Shown one piece after another: positions 8,910-18,231 of a DNA stretch of 64,000 nt (its first letter is position 1; every line of letters starts with the position of its first letter). Source of the DNA: JBBTDV01 sp038042605 (GTDB lineage Bacteria > Bdellovibrionota > UBA1018); assembly GCA_964358645.1 (NCBI GenBank), contig CAYHPW010000007.1, positions 1-64,000 on the forward strand. The letters are read 5' to 3'. Below the pieces are notes generated by a model, which was not told the origin of the DNA, searched no databases, and saw nothing but the letters and a program-made list of their open reading frames with translations. Both the position numbers and the translations under genes were made by a program.

Positions 8910-9813
8910 AACGGTTTTGCTGACGTGGTTATTGCCAGCAACGGTTTTTGCTGGGGATATAATCGACGCGACCGGAGCCAGTGTTTCAGTCAGTGATTCA
9001 CCAAAGAAAATTGTCACGCTAGTCCCGTCCCTTGCAGAGTTGGCTGCTGACATAGCAGAGGAAAATATCGGCCGCATAGTAGGCGTGAGCGAATACAGCG
9101 ATTATCCGCCGGCATTAGAAAAAGTCGAGTCCATCGGGCCTTATTTCCACTTCAACCTTGAAAAGGTGGTTTCATTGAAGCCGGATTTGGTGCTTGGGAC
9201 AATGGACGGGAACTCAAAAGACCAGGTCATGCATCTGCGCGAGCTGAAGTTGCCAGTAGTTATTGTGTCCACCGAGAATTTCGCCCAAGTCGAGGATTCC
9301 ATGCGCATTGTGTCTGATGCAATGGGGGCGTCTTCCCGCGCGGCACAAATGATAACGCAGTTTAGGACTGGGCTTTCTCGTATCAGGGAAAGAGCCTCTG
9401 AGCGTGCGAAAAAAAATAGTGGGAAGAAGCTCAAGGTATTGCTTCAGATAGGCGCGGATCCGTTAGTAGTTGCTGGGAGGAAATCATTTCTAAATGAAGC
9501 ACTTGAAACCATCGGCGCTGTCAATGCCTATGGGGATGTAGAGGCGAGATATCCGCGGCCGTCAATGGAAGACGTGATCAAACGCGGTCCCGACCTGATA
9601 GTTGTTTTAGCTTTGGGAAGGAAAAAGGGCCCGTTTCAGGCTATGGCACGTGATTGGGGACGGTTTAAAAATATCCCTGCAGTTAAACGTAAGCAGGTTT
9701 TTATCGTTGTAGCTGATCCGCTGTTCAGGCCGACACTTAGGCTTCTTGAGGGTCTTTCCATGCTGGAAAAGATCGTTGAAAAAAACATCAATGCTCAGAG
9801 CCAGAATATTTAA
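8872..9813 (+). CDS. Periplasmic substrate-binding protein of a BtuF-type ABC importer
   Basis: A 313-residue exported binding protein of the helical-backbone type used for cobalamin, heme and siderophores. The N terminus holds a signal peptide ending ATVFAG. The mature part begins with the typical DATGASVSVSDSPKKIVTLVPS strand pattern, then VGVSEYSDYP and LKPDLVLG. These are closest, from memory, to BtuF-like cobalamin-binding proteins, but the ligand cannot be read from sequence. The first codon is TTG at 8869 or ATG at 8872; I use the ATG. It overlaps plsY by 38 bases and the permease gene by 23, so it is part of the ileS-plsY run. Confidence 0.85.
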   Translation: MHSWKTAKNLFTKTVLLTWLLPATVFAGDIIDATGASVSVSDSPKKIVTLVPSLAELAADIAEENIGRIVGVSEYSDYPPALEKVESIGPYFHFNLEKVVSLKPDLVLGTMDGNSKDQVMHLRELKLPVVIVSTENFAQVEDSMRIVSDAMGASSRAAQMITQFRTGLSRIRERASERAKKNSGKKLKVLLQIGADPLVVAGRKSFLNEALETIGAVNAYGDVEARYPRPSMEDVIKRGPDLIVVLALGRKKGPFQAMARDWGRFKNIPAVKRKQVFIVVADPLFRPTLRLLEGLSMLEKIVEKNINAQSQNI

Positions 9814-10738
9814 AGTTTATTTTTTTGGGATTCTCACTTGGATAATACTGGCGGTGTTGTCCCTTAAATATGGGGTGATAGCGGACGCTGATACCGAAGT
9901 CATTATTGAACTAAGATTGCCGCGGATATTACTCGCGACCGCTGTAGGGGCCGGGCTATCGGTTGCAGGCGCAGTTTTGCAGGCACTTTTTTCTAATCCT
10001 CTCAGTGAACCATACACGCTAGGGATTTCATCAGGAGCGGCAGTGGGAGCCGTGTTCGGGACTACGCTTGGTTTGGAATGGGTTGTCGCAGGTCTTGCTG
10101 GAACGGCGTTTTGTGGAGCCCTGGTTTTTACGCTGCTGCTATACCTCGTTTCAATCCGTCCTGGTATCACCGCCGTGACATTTCTACTGGCCGGGGTTAT
10201 GCTTTCTTTTTTCGGCTCAAGCCTTGTGGCGCTCTGGATGGCCCTTTCCGACAGCAATGGAATCCAGGGAGCGATGCAATGGCTGCTGGGGGATCTTTCC
10301 AGGGCGAGACTTAGCGGGGCTTGGTTTCTTTTTTCCGGCGTGTTCATACTTTCTTTCATACTGCTATCTAGATGGCGGGAGCTTGATGCATTACTTATAG
10401 GCGAGGAGGCTGCTATAACCATGGGTGTGCCCGTACCAACGGTGCGGCGGCGGCTGATTTTGTTGGTTTCACTCCTTGTTGGTCTTTGCGTGAGTGCAGC
10501 CGGTATGATCGGGTTCGTGGGTCTTGTGGTTCCTCATGCCGTACGGCGTTTTGTAGGTTCGCTTCATTTACGGCTGCTGCCACTAGCGGGGCTTTGGGGA
10601 GCTGTTGCCGTTACCGCCGCTGATTTTGTTTCGCGCATGTTCACTCAACCGTACGAACTTCCGGTTGGTGTGGTAACAGCGCTACTAGGTGCACCGGTTT
10701 TTTTATGGATAATATTGAGCCGACAGAAAGTTGCATAA
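9791..10738 (+). CDS. FecCD/BtuC family ABC transporter permease
   Basis: Inner-membrane permease of about 315 residues and roughly ten helices. FecCD-family signatures include ELRLPRILLATAVGAGLSVAGAVLQALFSNPL near the N terminus and SAAGMIGFVGLVVPHAVRR, where the cytoplasmic coupling helix contacts the ATPase. The ATG at 9791 gives the usual N terminus; a TTG 45 bases upstream is less likely. It overlaps the binding protein gene by 23 bases and the ATPase gene by 34 bases. Together the three genes form one complete importer for a corrinoid, heme or siderophore. No TonB-dependent receptor is encoded nearby. Confidence 0.9.
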   Translation: MLRARIFKVYFFGILTWIILAVLSLKYGVIADADTEVIIELRLPRILLATAVGAGLSVAGAVLQALFSNPLSEPYTLGISSGAAVGAVFGTTLGLEWVVAGLAGTAFCGALVFTLLLYLVSIRPGITAVTFLLAGVMLSFFGSSLVALWMALSDSNGIQGAMQWLLGDLSRARLSGAWFLFSGVFILSFILLSRWRELDALLIGEEAAITMGVPVPTVRRRLILLVSLLVGLCVSAAGMIGFVGLVVPHAVRRFVGSLHLRLLPLAGLWGAVAVTAADFVSRMFTQPYELPVGVVTALLGAPVFLWIILSRQKVA

Positions 10739-11571
10739 TCAAGCCAGCCCTCGGCGTATATGGTATTTCGTATACCTATGGCGACAGGCCGGTGCTTTCG
10801 GACGTTACTTTTGAGTTGGAACGTGGCGAGATAATGGCCCTTCTTGGACCGAATGGTTCCGGCAAGTCAACTCTTATGAAAGTAATCGCCGGTATTCTCC
10901 AATTGGGTGCCGATGGCTGCACAGGTCAGGTGAAGTATCTGGGAAATGACTTCCTCTCCATGCCGTTTTGGATCAGGGCAAGGAAACTCACATACGTGGC
11001 GCCGGATTTCCGCGCCGAGTTCCCGCTTACAGCCGAGGAAGCCGTCATGCTAGGTAGGACTTGTTACGGATTCGGGCATGGCGGAAGTTTTTTCCGTGCG
11101 GTTACAAATGAGGATCGTGAAGCTGTGCATGAAGCCATGGATAAGTGCCTTTGCCTAGGGTTAAAAGATCGTGATTTACACACACTAAGCGGTGGCGAAA
11201 GACAGCTCGTCAACCTTGCCCGTGCTATAGCCCAAGGGGTGAAGGTCCTTTTCCTTGACGAGGCTCTTTCAAGAATGGACCTGAATCACCAAGCCGTGAT
11301 CGGCAAGCTGCTTCGTGTGCTCGCTTCTCAAGGTTGGGCGGTAATGCTTGTCTCTCATGATGTTAATCTCGCATCTGAATGGGCCGATACGGGGTTGCTT
11401 CTCAACAAGGGTCTATGTGTTGTAGCCAAAGGGAAGGTTAAGGAAGTCCTAAGCGAACGGAACATCTCACTCCTTTATCCAGGAGCTGGATTGACTATCG
11501 GTGTGAATCCATCAACCGGAGCACCAAAGGTTTTTTTTGGTAAGTCAGAAAAAGATCGTCATACCGATTGA
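10705..11571 (+). CDS. ABC transporter ATP-binding protein, BtuD/FecE type
   Basis: A 288-residue ATPase subunit. Walker A is GPNGSGKST at residues 48-56, the signature motif is LSGGERQLV, Walker B is VLFLDEALS followed by the D-loop MDLN, and the switch histidine lies in VSHDVN. The family pattern fits importers of cobalamin, heme or iron chelates. It starts inside the permease gene, overlapping by 34 bases, so translation is coupled. Its end overlaps the convergent outer-membrane protein gene by 27 bases, with no room for a terminator between them. Confidence 0.93.
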   Translation: MDNIEPTESCIIKPALGVYGISYTYGDRPVLSDVTFELERGEIMALLGPNGSGKSTLMKVIAGILQLGADGCTGQVKYLGNDFLSMPFWIRARKLTYVAPDFRAEFPLTAEEAVMLGRTCYGFGHGGSFFRAVTNEDREAVHEAMDKCLCLGLKDRDLHTLSGGERQLVNLARAIAQGVKVLFLDEALSRMDLNHQAVIGKLLRVLASQGWAVMLVSHDVNLASEWADTGLLLNKGLCVVAKGKVKEVLSERNISLLYPGAGLTIGVNPSTGAPKVFFGKSEKDRHTD

Positions 11572-12381
11572 TTGTGATGTGGTTACCACCGGACTTAAAA
11601 CCCTTGAAACTCCGTAGTCTATGGAGATTCTTGGTGCGAGCCAGCCGGCACCGATGCCGTAACCATTACCGCGTGCACTCTCAAACGGGATTGTGGAATT
11701 TCTGAAAGCCCCGAGCCGGAAAAAGAAATCCGACATCATTGGGAATTCAAGTCCGGATTCATGCCCAAACGAAGATGTATCTTTGATGTTTGGTACGAGA
11801 TGAGGATCGAAATACACAAGCACGATTCCTTTGATGTTAAACTTTGTACCTAAAATTAACTCACGATATAAACCGCGCGCCTTCCCTTCAGATGACTCTA
11901 TTACGTTATCGACAATCCCGACGATGTGTAGCCAATCAGAAAGTATCAATGAAGCCGACAAAAGCCCGTCACGTATCTGTGTGTATGAGTTGTCATCAGG
12001 GAAAAAGAATTTCCCTCCCAACCCAATGGCTAACCTGCCGCTCAATTTCTTTGATGATGCAACATGTAACGACCTACCTGTTTCTGCCTGTGTAAACGCC
12101 ACTCCAGCTTGGAACATTTCTGACCGGCCATCCTGAATTGAAGCATTCAGGCCATGGCCATGTAATAGACCTTTAAACCATAAGTAATTAACGCTGATGC
12201 TATAAGTAGTAAGAAATGAAGAAAATGAAGGATTTAAATAAATTGAATCATTCAAAAGCGGGCCAGCATGGGCGGAACCACCCAATGCCGCTGTGCGCGG
12301 CGAATGGAAGTCAGAGGCTCTTGCATGATTAGATAAAGCTAAAAAAAATATTAACGGGGTAATTATTTTTATACACTGCAT
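11545..12381 (-). CDS. Predicted outer-membrane beta-barrel protein
   Basis: A 278-residue exported protein with a signal peptide ending at about residue 23 (NHARA|S). The mature protein starts SPRTAALGGSAHAGPLLNDSIYLNPS, an opening typical of PorV/UPF0164-like outer-membrane barrels in which a glycine-rich turn precedes the phrase NDS-x-x-x-NPS. Alternating hydrophobic and polar strands follow, and the last residue is phenylalanine, as expected for barrel insertion by the Bam machine. The exact role is unknown. It is transcribed alone, convergent with the ABC ATPase gene and divergent from the dksA-like gene. Confidence 0.65.
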   Translation of the reverse strand: MQCIKIITPLIFFLALSNHARASDFHSPRTAALGGSAHAGPLLNDSIYLNPSFSSFLTTYSISVNYLWFKGLLHGHGLNASIQDGRSEMFQAGVAFTQAETGRSLHVASSKKLSGRLAIGLGGKFFFPDDNSYTQIRDGLLSASLILSDWLHIVGIVDNVIESSEGKARGLYRELILGTKFNIKGIVLVYFDPHLVPNIKDTSSFGHESGLEFPMMSDFFFRLGAFRNSTIPFESARGNGYGIGAGWLAPRISIDYGVSRVLSPVVTTSQSIGMTIFF

Positions 12382-12471
12382 AACAATATGTTACCTCTTC
12401 TTTATTAAGATCGCGTAGTGTCAATTTATTCTTTACACCGCATTCAAAAATAGCTAAGAGTTGCCTTCCTT

Positions 12472-12846
12472 ATGGTTCTGCGCAAAGAAAAAATAAGCAG
12501 TTTACGAAAAGAATTACTTTCACGACAAGCAGCGCTTTGTAATGTAATCCGGCAAAGAACCGCTGAAATGATAGAAGACGAATCAGCATTCCCCGATGCT
12601 GTTGATTTGGCGGCTGCTGAAACAGATAGATCAATGAACGCTCACATGGACAACAGGGAGCGTGTTATTCTCATGCAGCTTAACGAAGCACTGCGACGCA
12701 TAGATTTGGGCACTTTCGGTGAATGCGAGCAGTGTGGCGAAGCTATTTCAGAAGCAAGGATAAAAGCATTCCCATTCACAACTCTTTGCATCGATTGCAA
12801 AGCCGAGCTAGAGTCACAAGAACAGCGGTTTTCAAACCGCCACTAA
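12472..12846 (+). CDS. TraR/DksA family zinc-finger protein (copy 1)
   Basis: A 124-residue DksA-like protein. The N-terminal two thirds form a coiled-coil hairpin. Its tip carries DAVDLA at residues 42-47, matching the DxxDxA motif with which DksA reaches into the RNA polymerase secondary channel. The C-terminal zinc finger has Cys85, Cys88, Cys106 and Cys109. Family members modulate transcription initiation together with ppGpp. The gene stands alone, between the divergent outer-membrane protein gene and galU. Two paralogues lie near 59-60 kb, and this copy keeps the full tip motif. Whether it is the true DksA orthologue is not decided by sequence alone. Confidence 0.88.
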   Translation: MVLRKEKISSLRKELLSRQAALCNVIRQRTAEMIEDESAFPDAVDLAAAETDRSMNAHMDNRERVILMQLNEALRRIDLGTFGECEQCGEAISEARIKAFPFTTLCIDCKAELESQEQRFSNRH

Positions 12847-12906
12847 TTAAAAAGTAACAGCATTGCAGTACCAATACGCTTATACGCGTAATTTTTGGAG
12901 GTTTAT

Positions 12907-13785
12907 GTGGCTCTAGAAAAAATTCGTAAGGCCGTGATACCAGCCGCAGGTCTTGGTACACGTTATCTGCCGGCAACCAAGGCTATACCCAAGGAAATGA
13001 TCCCGATCATTGACATACCAATGATCCAACACAATGTGGAAGAAGCAGTGCGCGCCGGAATACACGACATCGTGCTTATTACTGGAAGGCACAAGGAGGC
13101 CATAGAAAACCACTTCGATTTCAACAATGAACTAGAAAATTTTTTGGATGAAAAAGGCAAGAAGGAGCTTGCGGAGGTCTCCCGCTCGCTTGGTAAGCTC
13201 TGCAATGTGATTTCAGTCAGGCAGAAGATCCCGATGGGTCTTGGCCATGCCGTGTTGTGCGCGGCCCCGGTAATCGGTGATGAACCGTTCGCTGTTCTTC
13301 TTGGGGATGACCTTATCGATTCGCAAGTGCCATGTATCAAGCAGCTCGTTGATATTTTTGAGAAGGAAAAAGCTTCGGTCGTAGGGGTCATGGAAGTTCC
13401 ACTTGAAGATACGCCGAAATACGGAATGGTCGGTGGGAGGATGCTTTCTCCAAGACTGATGCATGTTGATTGTTTGGTTGAAAAACCGGCGTCACAAGAT
13501 GCCCCTTCCAGATTGGCGATCCCCGGGCGCTATGTGCTGACACCGGCAATATTCGACTGCCTCCGAAAAACAAAGCCAGGCAAGGGCGGGGAGATACAGT
13601 TAACAGATGCACTGCAAGTGCTCGCCAAAAAAGAAAGGCTCTTGGCTTATCAGTATGATGGCACACGCTATGATACCGGTGATAGATTAGGCTTCATTGA
13701 TGCGACCATAGCATTCGCGCTTAAGCGCAAGGATCTTGCCGAAGGGGTCAGGAAAATAATGAAGAAACATATGGAAGCAAACTGA
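12907..13785 (+). CDS. galU: UTP--glucose-1-phosphate uridylyltransferase
   Basis: Cytoplasmic nucleotidyltransferase that makes UDP-glucose from UTP and glucose-1-phosphate for surface polysaccharides. 292 residues. The nucleotide-binding signature is VIPAAGLGTRYLPATKAIPKEM near the N terminus, with GLGHAVLCA and VEKP further on, all standard for bacterial GalU. The start is the GTG at 12907, spaced 5 bases from GGAGG; the TTG at 12895 lies within that ribosome site. It opens the operon galU, exported protein, priA, CFI-box protein. Its stop overlaps the next start codon by one base. Confidence 0.95.
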   Translation: MALEKIRKAVIPAAGLGTRYLPATKAIPKEMIPIIDIPMIQHNVEEAVRAGIHDIVLITGRHKEAIENHFDFNNELENFLDEKGKKELAEVSRSLGKLCNVISVRQKIPMGLGHAVLCAAPVIGDEPFAVLLGDDLIDSQVPCIKQLVDIFEKEKASVVGVMEVPLEDTPKYGMVGGRMLSPRLMHVDCLVEKPASQDAPSRLAIPGRYVLTPAIFDCLRKTKPGKGGEIQLTDALQVLAKKERLLAYQYDGTRYDTGDRLGFIDATIAFALKRKDLAEGVRKIMKKHMEAN

Positions 13786-14582
13786 TGAAGTTCTTCGGCA
13801 CGGTTGTTTTATCTTTAATGATTTTGGCGCTTCCATTGCTGGCGGAGGCGTATATTCCTCCCTCTCAATTCATCGTGAAAGTAATGGCGAATAAAAAAGC
13901 AGGCGGCAAGACCATTCAAGTGAAAAGTGTTGTTAAACTTTTACCGCAGTCTAGCGGTATTTTTTTCAACTCAGTGACTATATGGGACGGAAAGGCGCGG
14001 GTTCTAAAAAGTTGTGCATATGATGAAAAAGGCCGAAAACTCCGCTGCGTGGAGCGAAACAAAGATAGTTTCCCACTGGCTGTAAGTTTGATTTTAGATG
14101 CTGACACCGGCGATGTTACAAAAAGACTTAAGGAAAATGCTATCCCAGTGCTTACCGAGCAGGAGCTTCTTAAGCTTCCTGATGAAGCTCAAAGATACGC
14201 CGCCGAGACGGAGTTCTTAGCTCAATGGCCGAAGCCTGAAAAAGATGCAATCTCATGGGTGATCGGCAAGCGTGGCAAGGGAGAACCACAGCTTTGGATT
14301 GAAAAAGACCAATTCCTCCCGCTTCGTGTCGTGCTTACCGGCGATAAGGGATTTGACATGTATTTTGATTCATTCAAATTTTACAATGAGTTCCCTTTCC
14401 CTTCGGTGATCGAATTTGCAGACAAGGAAGGGACACTGGTTTTACGCGAAGAAATCACAGCCGTGACCATTAATCTGAAATCAGCTACATTGGACACGGC
14501 AGCCTTGTCGGATTCCATGTGGCAACAATTGGATGCTGAATTGCGGAGGATTGTTGAGCTGTACTACAGAGTTCACAGATAA
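13785..14582 (+). CDS. Hypothetical exported protein
   Basis: A 265-residue protein with a clear signal peptide (FFGTVVLSLMILALPLLAEA) cut at about residue 22. The mature part is rich in alternating beta strands (QVKSVVKLLP, LWIEKDQFLPLRVVL, GFDMYFDSFKFYNEFPFPSVIEF). That strand pattern recalls the LolA/LppX or DUF4292-like half-barrel proteins that carry lipids or lipoproteins across the periplasm. The likeness is structural guesswork and no signature is decisive. It sits between galU and priA with overlaps of 1 and about 50 bases, so it is co-transcribed with them. Confidence 0.6.
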   Translation: MKFFGTVVLSLMILALPLLAEAYIPPSQFIVKVMANKKAGGKTIQVKSVVKLLPQSSGIFFNSVTIWDGKARVLKSCAYDEKGRKLRCVERNKDSFPLAVSLILDADTGDVTKRLKENAIPVLTEQELLKLPDEAQRYAAETEFLAQWPKPEKDAISWVIGKRGKGEPQLWIEKDQFLPLRVVLTGDKGFDMYFDSFKFYNEFPFPSVIEFADKEGTLVLREEITAVTINLKSATLDTAALSDSMWQQLDAELRRIVELYYRVHR

Positions 14583-16599
14583 AAGGCCATACACGCTTTC
14601 CGTCGCGATACCAAGGCCGGTGGATCATCTGTTTACTTACAGATTGCCTGATCATCTAGCTCCACGAGTAAGAATTGGCGGGTGGGTACGCGTGCCGTTT
14701 GGCCGGGCAACGACACACGCCTTTGTTGTTGAGCCGCCCAAAACTTTGGATGTTGAATCTTCATTAGTGCTCAAAGACGTCATGGAAGCTGGTGACGACG
14801 AAAGCTTCATACCTGAAGATGTGATGTCACTGTGTCGTTGGGCTAGCACGTATTATTGTATCTCGCTTGGCGAAATGCTTGGTTGCGCGATTCCACCGGC
14901 GTCACTTGGCTTGAAAAACTTTAAGCATGTTGCCAGACCTATACCTACAAAGGATTTCGCGGAACAAAAAAATATTAAATTGACTGAAGAGCAGGCAGCG
15001 GCATGCGATGCGCTTGAAAAGATTAGGTGCGACGGTTCAGTGAATCCCAAGGTGGCCGTCCTGCATGGTATTACGGGCAGTGGTAAAACCGAAGTTTATC
15101 TCGAACTGGCACGCAGTACACTTAAGGCCGGCAAGTCAGTAATAATACTTGTCCCGGAGATAGCCCTCACTCCACAACTCAGGACCAGATTCGAAACCGG
15201 CCTGCGCGTCCAGGCTGCTCCATGGCACTCGGCTTTGCCGGATGGGCTTAGGCGTGACCTTGGCGTGGCCCTTAGGACTGGCGAGTTTAAGCTTGTAATA
15301 GGAGCACGTTCCGCTGTTTTTGCTCCAGTCAAAGATCTTGGGCTTATTGTTGTGGATGAGGAACATGATTCTTCTTACAAACAGGAGGACAGGGTACGGT
15401 ACAATGCCCGTGATCTCGCGATTGTCAGGGCAAAATTAACAGGGGCGCTTGCCATTCTTGGTTCAGCCACGCCGAGCATGGAAACATTAGAGCGTGTCCG
15501 TGAGGGCCGATATTCCACTGCACGCTTGCAAAACAGGATTTCAACAAGCGGGTTACCTTCGGTTGAGCTGATAGATCTTTGCATGGAGGAAAAGGACGAA
15601 AGGTTTCGCGCGACTTTCGCCAAGCGCACCATCCAGGCGATTTGCGAGACGATAGATTCGGGTGAACAGGTGATGTTGTTCCTGAACAGGCGGGGGTTTG
15701 CGTCGTTTCTCATCTGCCATGATTGCGGGGATGTTAAAGGTTGTCCGAACTGTTCTGTGTCTCTGACGGTGCATACACGCGGAAAAATCCTCCGGTGTCA
15801 TATTTGTGGGCACTGGGAATACTCCAGCGACGTCTGCCGGCGCTGCAACGGTCTACATATGAAAAATGTCGGCGCAGGAACGGAAAGCCTTGAAGAGGAA
15901 TTGCCCAAACTTATACCAGGCATGATCCCACTACGGCTCGACCGTGACAAAGCCAGCAGCGCAAAAAAGATAGAATCATTGCTTGATAAATTCCGCTCTG
16001 GTTCCGCCAACACATTGCTTGGGACACAGATGCTTACGAAAGGTCATGATTTTCCCGGCGTGACCCTTGTTGTTGTTGTCTTGGCTGATGCGCTTTTTCG
16101 CTGGCCTGATTTCAGAGCTTCTGAAAGGGCCTACCAGATCTTAAAGCAGGTATCCGGCAGGGCCGGTAGAGGTGAAAAGCCTGGGCGCGTGCTGATACAG
16201 GCTTTCGACACTGATCATCCAGTTCTTGAGGCGATAGCCGGGAACCTTGGGGAAGGTATTTTTTTGGAACAAGAACGAAGCTTGAGATCCGCTCTTGGTT
16301 ACCCGCCTTTCGGCCGCCTGGCCAGGATACGGGTTGAGAACAATTCCATGGAAAAGGCGCGCACCATAATCGATACTATATCGAAGCATTTGTGCAAGTT
16401 TGTGGAAAAGCCGAAGCTGGAATTGCTTGGGCCCAGTGAAGCATTTATTGAGCGCGCCAAGGGGGTTTATCGTTGGGATTTGCTGCTGAAGGCGCGGGAT
16501 ATAACCGGTTTGCAACCCGCGCTCGAGATTGCAAGGCGCGCGAGTCTGCAAAACAAGTGGAGGATGTTCATTGATGTTGATCCGTATGGCACAGGATAG
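14533..16599 (+). CDS. priA: Primosomal protein N' (replication restart helicase)
   Basis: Superfamily 2 DNA helicase that reloads the replisome at stalled forks, 688 residues. The N-terminal DNA-binding region starts SVAIPRPVDHLFTYRLP. The helicase core has Walker A GITGSGKTE and a DEEH box in VVDEEHDSSYKQ. Zinc-binding cysteines are interspersed as CHDCG, CPNC, CHICG and CRRC, the pattern unique to PriA. Motifs V and VI appear around GTQMLTKGHDFPGV and SGRAGRG. The first ATG at 14533 lies inside the upstream gene. TTG codons at 14551 and 14554 follow GGAGGA and are alternatives, so the start is uncertain by a few residues. Confidence 0.95.
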   Translation: MLNCGGLLSCTTEFTDKRPYTLSVAIPRPVDHLFTYRLPDHLAPRVRIGGWVRVPFGRATTHAFVVEPPKTLDVESSLVLKDVMEAGDDESFIPEDVMSLCRWASTYYCISLGEMLGCAIPPASLGLKNFKHVARPIPTKDFAEQKNIKLTEEQAAACDALEKIRCDGSVNPKVAVLHGITGSGKTEVYLELARSTLKAGKSVIILVPEIALTPQLRTRFETGLRVQAAPWHSALPDGLRRDLGVALRTGEFKLVIGARSAVFAPVKDLGLIVVDEEHDSSYKQEDRVRYNARDLAIVRAKLTGALAILGSATPSMETLERVREGRYSTARLQNRISTSGLPSVELIDLCMEEKDERFRATFAKRTIQAICETIDSGEQVMLFLNRRGFASFLICHDCGDVKGCPNCSVSLTVHTRGKILRCHICGHWEYSSDVCRRCNGLHMKNVGAGTESLEEELPKLIPGMIPLRLDRDKASSAKKIESLLDKFRSGSANTLLGTQMLTKGHDFPGVTLVVVVLADALFRWPDFRASERAYQILKQVSGRAGRGEKPGRVLIQAFDTDHPVLEAIAGNLGEGIFLEQERSLRSALGYPPFGRLARIRVENNSMEKARTIIDTISKHLCKFVEKPKLELLGPSEAFIERAKGVYRWDLLLKARDITGLQPALEIARRASLQNKWRMFIDVDPYGTG

Positions 16600-16621
16600 C
16601 GGGTGGCGTTAGGAGAATGCG

Positions 16622-17341
16622 ATGGTGGATGACGTTATCCAGCGAATGCGCAGGAAGATTCAAAAGGCGATAGAGCAGAAAGAGAGGGAACGCCATGTTA
16701 CCTTGCTTCGCAAAAGGATTGATCTTGCCAAAACAGGCCTGAATGCCGCTGAAAACGGCCGCATCAAGGATGCGCTGCGATCTTTTCATGGTTACCTTAG
16801 GATCTTGGAGGATTGGAAAGGCGTCGGGCGGAATGGCCTCACCCCTGCCCTTTTCGAAGGTAAGAGGGACATGCACGAAAGGCTTTTGATCAGCGCTGTT
16901 TGCTGGGACCTTGCCAGGATTTACGACAAATCAAAGTCAGAAGCGAGACAGAAGGACTTCGAAAATTATCTGCAGAAATTCATACTATTCACAAAGGGTG
17001 CGCCATTTGAATCCCTGGCTGCTGAAATCCTTCGCAGGTATATCATGGGGCAAAGGCCTATTCATGTTACTGAGTTCAGGAATGCCTACAAACTTCTCAA
17101 CAATTCTCAATGCTTTGTTGCCACTGCATTAATGGATGTGACCTCATTTGAGACTTTGCCACGGCTCAGGGATTTCAGGGATGACGTCTTGCTAAAAAGC
17201 TCTTTTGGCCGTTGTTTCGTAAAATCATATTATGTTTGCGGCCCCCACGCCGCGGCCGGAGTCGAGCTCCTACCGCGCCAGGCAAGGCGGTGTTTAGGTA
17301 AATTCCTCGATCGTTTCGCGCAGATCGTTTCAACAAATTGA
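16622..17341 (+). CDS. CFI-box-CTERM domain protein
   Basis: A 239-residue protein without a signal peptide. The first 60 residues are basic and helical (RMRRKIQKAIEQKERER). The middle part (about 30-140) is helical and TPR-like (AKTGLNAAENGRIKDALRSF). The C terminus carries CFVATA at residues 164-169, followed by LPRLRDFRDDVLL, SSFGRCFVKSYY and a last basic hydrophobic segment. This is the pattern of the CFI-box C-terminal domain, which is attached to many unrelated N-terminal parts and has no settled function. AGGAG lies 6 bases before the ATG. It follows priA by 22 bases. Confidence 0.7.
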   Translation: MVDDVIQRMRRKIQKAIEQKERERHVTLLRKRIDLAKTGLNAAENGRIKDALRSFHGYLRILEDWKGVGRNGLTPALFEGKRDMHERLLISAVCWDLARIYDKSKSEARQKDFENYLQKFILFTKGAPFESLAAEILRRYIMGQRPIHVTEFRNAYKLLNNSQCFVATALMDVTSFETLPRLRDFRDDVLLKSSFGRCFVKSYYVCGPHAAAGVELLPRQARRCLGKFLDRFAQIVSTN

Positions 17342-17382
17342 TCGCAAAGGCGCTTATGGCATCGCGGGTTCTTGGCGGCTAG

Positions 17383-18153
17383 CTACTTCAGCACTGTCCC
17401 AATACGGCTTGGCTTGAAGCTGAACTGCTTTTCCGAAAAATTCAGCCACACGGACAGCCATATTACCAGCGCTTTGCCCCTCACGTTTTTCATGGGTACA
17501 TATCCCCAGAACCTGCTGTCATTCGAGTAATCGCGGTTATCACCCATCACGAACAGGTTGTCAGGCGGCACTTGTATAGGACCATGGTTCTCGCTGAGGA
17601 TGCTGTTACGATCGAGCATTATGGGATGATCGGCAGTATTAAGATGTTCCGTGAATAGCTCCAAATTATCTGAACTGAACCTGGGTTCATCAAGGTCCTT
17701 AAAAACCTTTTCCGATTGATCAGCATTGACCGGGTCTCGCTTGATTTCTGTCTGGTTGATGTAAAGGACTTTGTTTCTTATCTCAACGGTGTCTCCGGGG
17801 ACGCCTACCACGCGTTTAATGTAATATATGTCCTCGTCCTTCGGAAATTTAAAGACGATTATATCCCCCCTCTTGGGTGGATCGCGCCTTAAAATCAAAG
17901 TGGGCCTGCTTGCGAAGAAATCAGAAAATGGGACCTTCAAACCATAGGCGAACTTATTGACGAAAATATGATCACCGATCAACAAGGTCGGGATCATGGA
18001 ACCCGAAGGTATCTTAAAAGCTTCTATAACGCTCGACCTTATCATGAAAACAATCAGCAAGGCCGAACCAAAGGAGATGATGTTTTCTAAAAGCCATTTT
18101 TTTTTGGATTTATGTTGGGGTTTGTTTTTTTCAGGTTGTTCTTTGTCAGTCAT
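17383..18153 (-). CDS. lepB: Signal peptidase I
   Basis: Inner-membrane serine protease that cleaves Sec and Tat signal peptides. About 256 residues from the ATG at 18153; a start 48 bases upstream would add an unlikely N terminus. A basic cytoplasmic segment precedes one membrane helix (residues 24-43). Catalytic Ser52 lies in PSGSM and the Lys general base lies in YYIKRVVG. The late box MGDNRDYSNDSRFWG is present. Between the Lys box and the late box there is a polar insertion, including the DLDEPRFSSDNLELF segment. It is divergent from lptG and convergent with the CFI-box gene. Confidence 0.95.
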   Translation of the reverse strand: MTDKEQPEKNKPQHKSKKKWLLENIISFGSALLIVFMIRSSVIEAFKIPSGSMIPTLLIGDHIFVNKFAYGLKVPFSDFFASRPTLILRRDPPKRGDIIVFKFPKDEDIYYIKRVVGVPGDTVEIRNKVLYINQTEIKRDPVNADQSEKVFKDLDEPRFSSDNLELFTEHLNTADHPIMLDRNSILSENHGPIQVPPDNLFVMGDNRDYSNDSRFWGYVPMKNVRGKALVIWLSVWLNFSEKQFSFKPSRIGTVLK

Positions 18154-18231
18154 AATGGGTTTCCAGAAGATACATCCTATCGATAATAAGTCATAGATCA
18201 AAAATAATATGAAATGTAGTATGTCATTAAA

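Noticed and set aside
9817..10422. 201-codon open frame antisense to the BtuC-like permease gene
   Set aside because: It is explained by the base composition of the permease gene; no family resemblance and no ribosome site.
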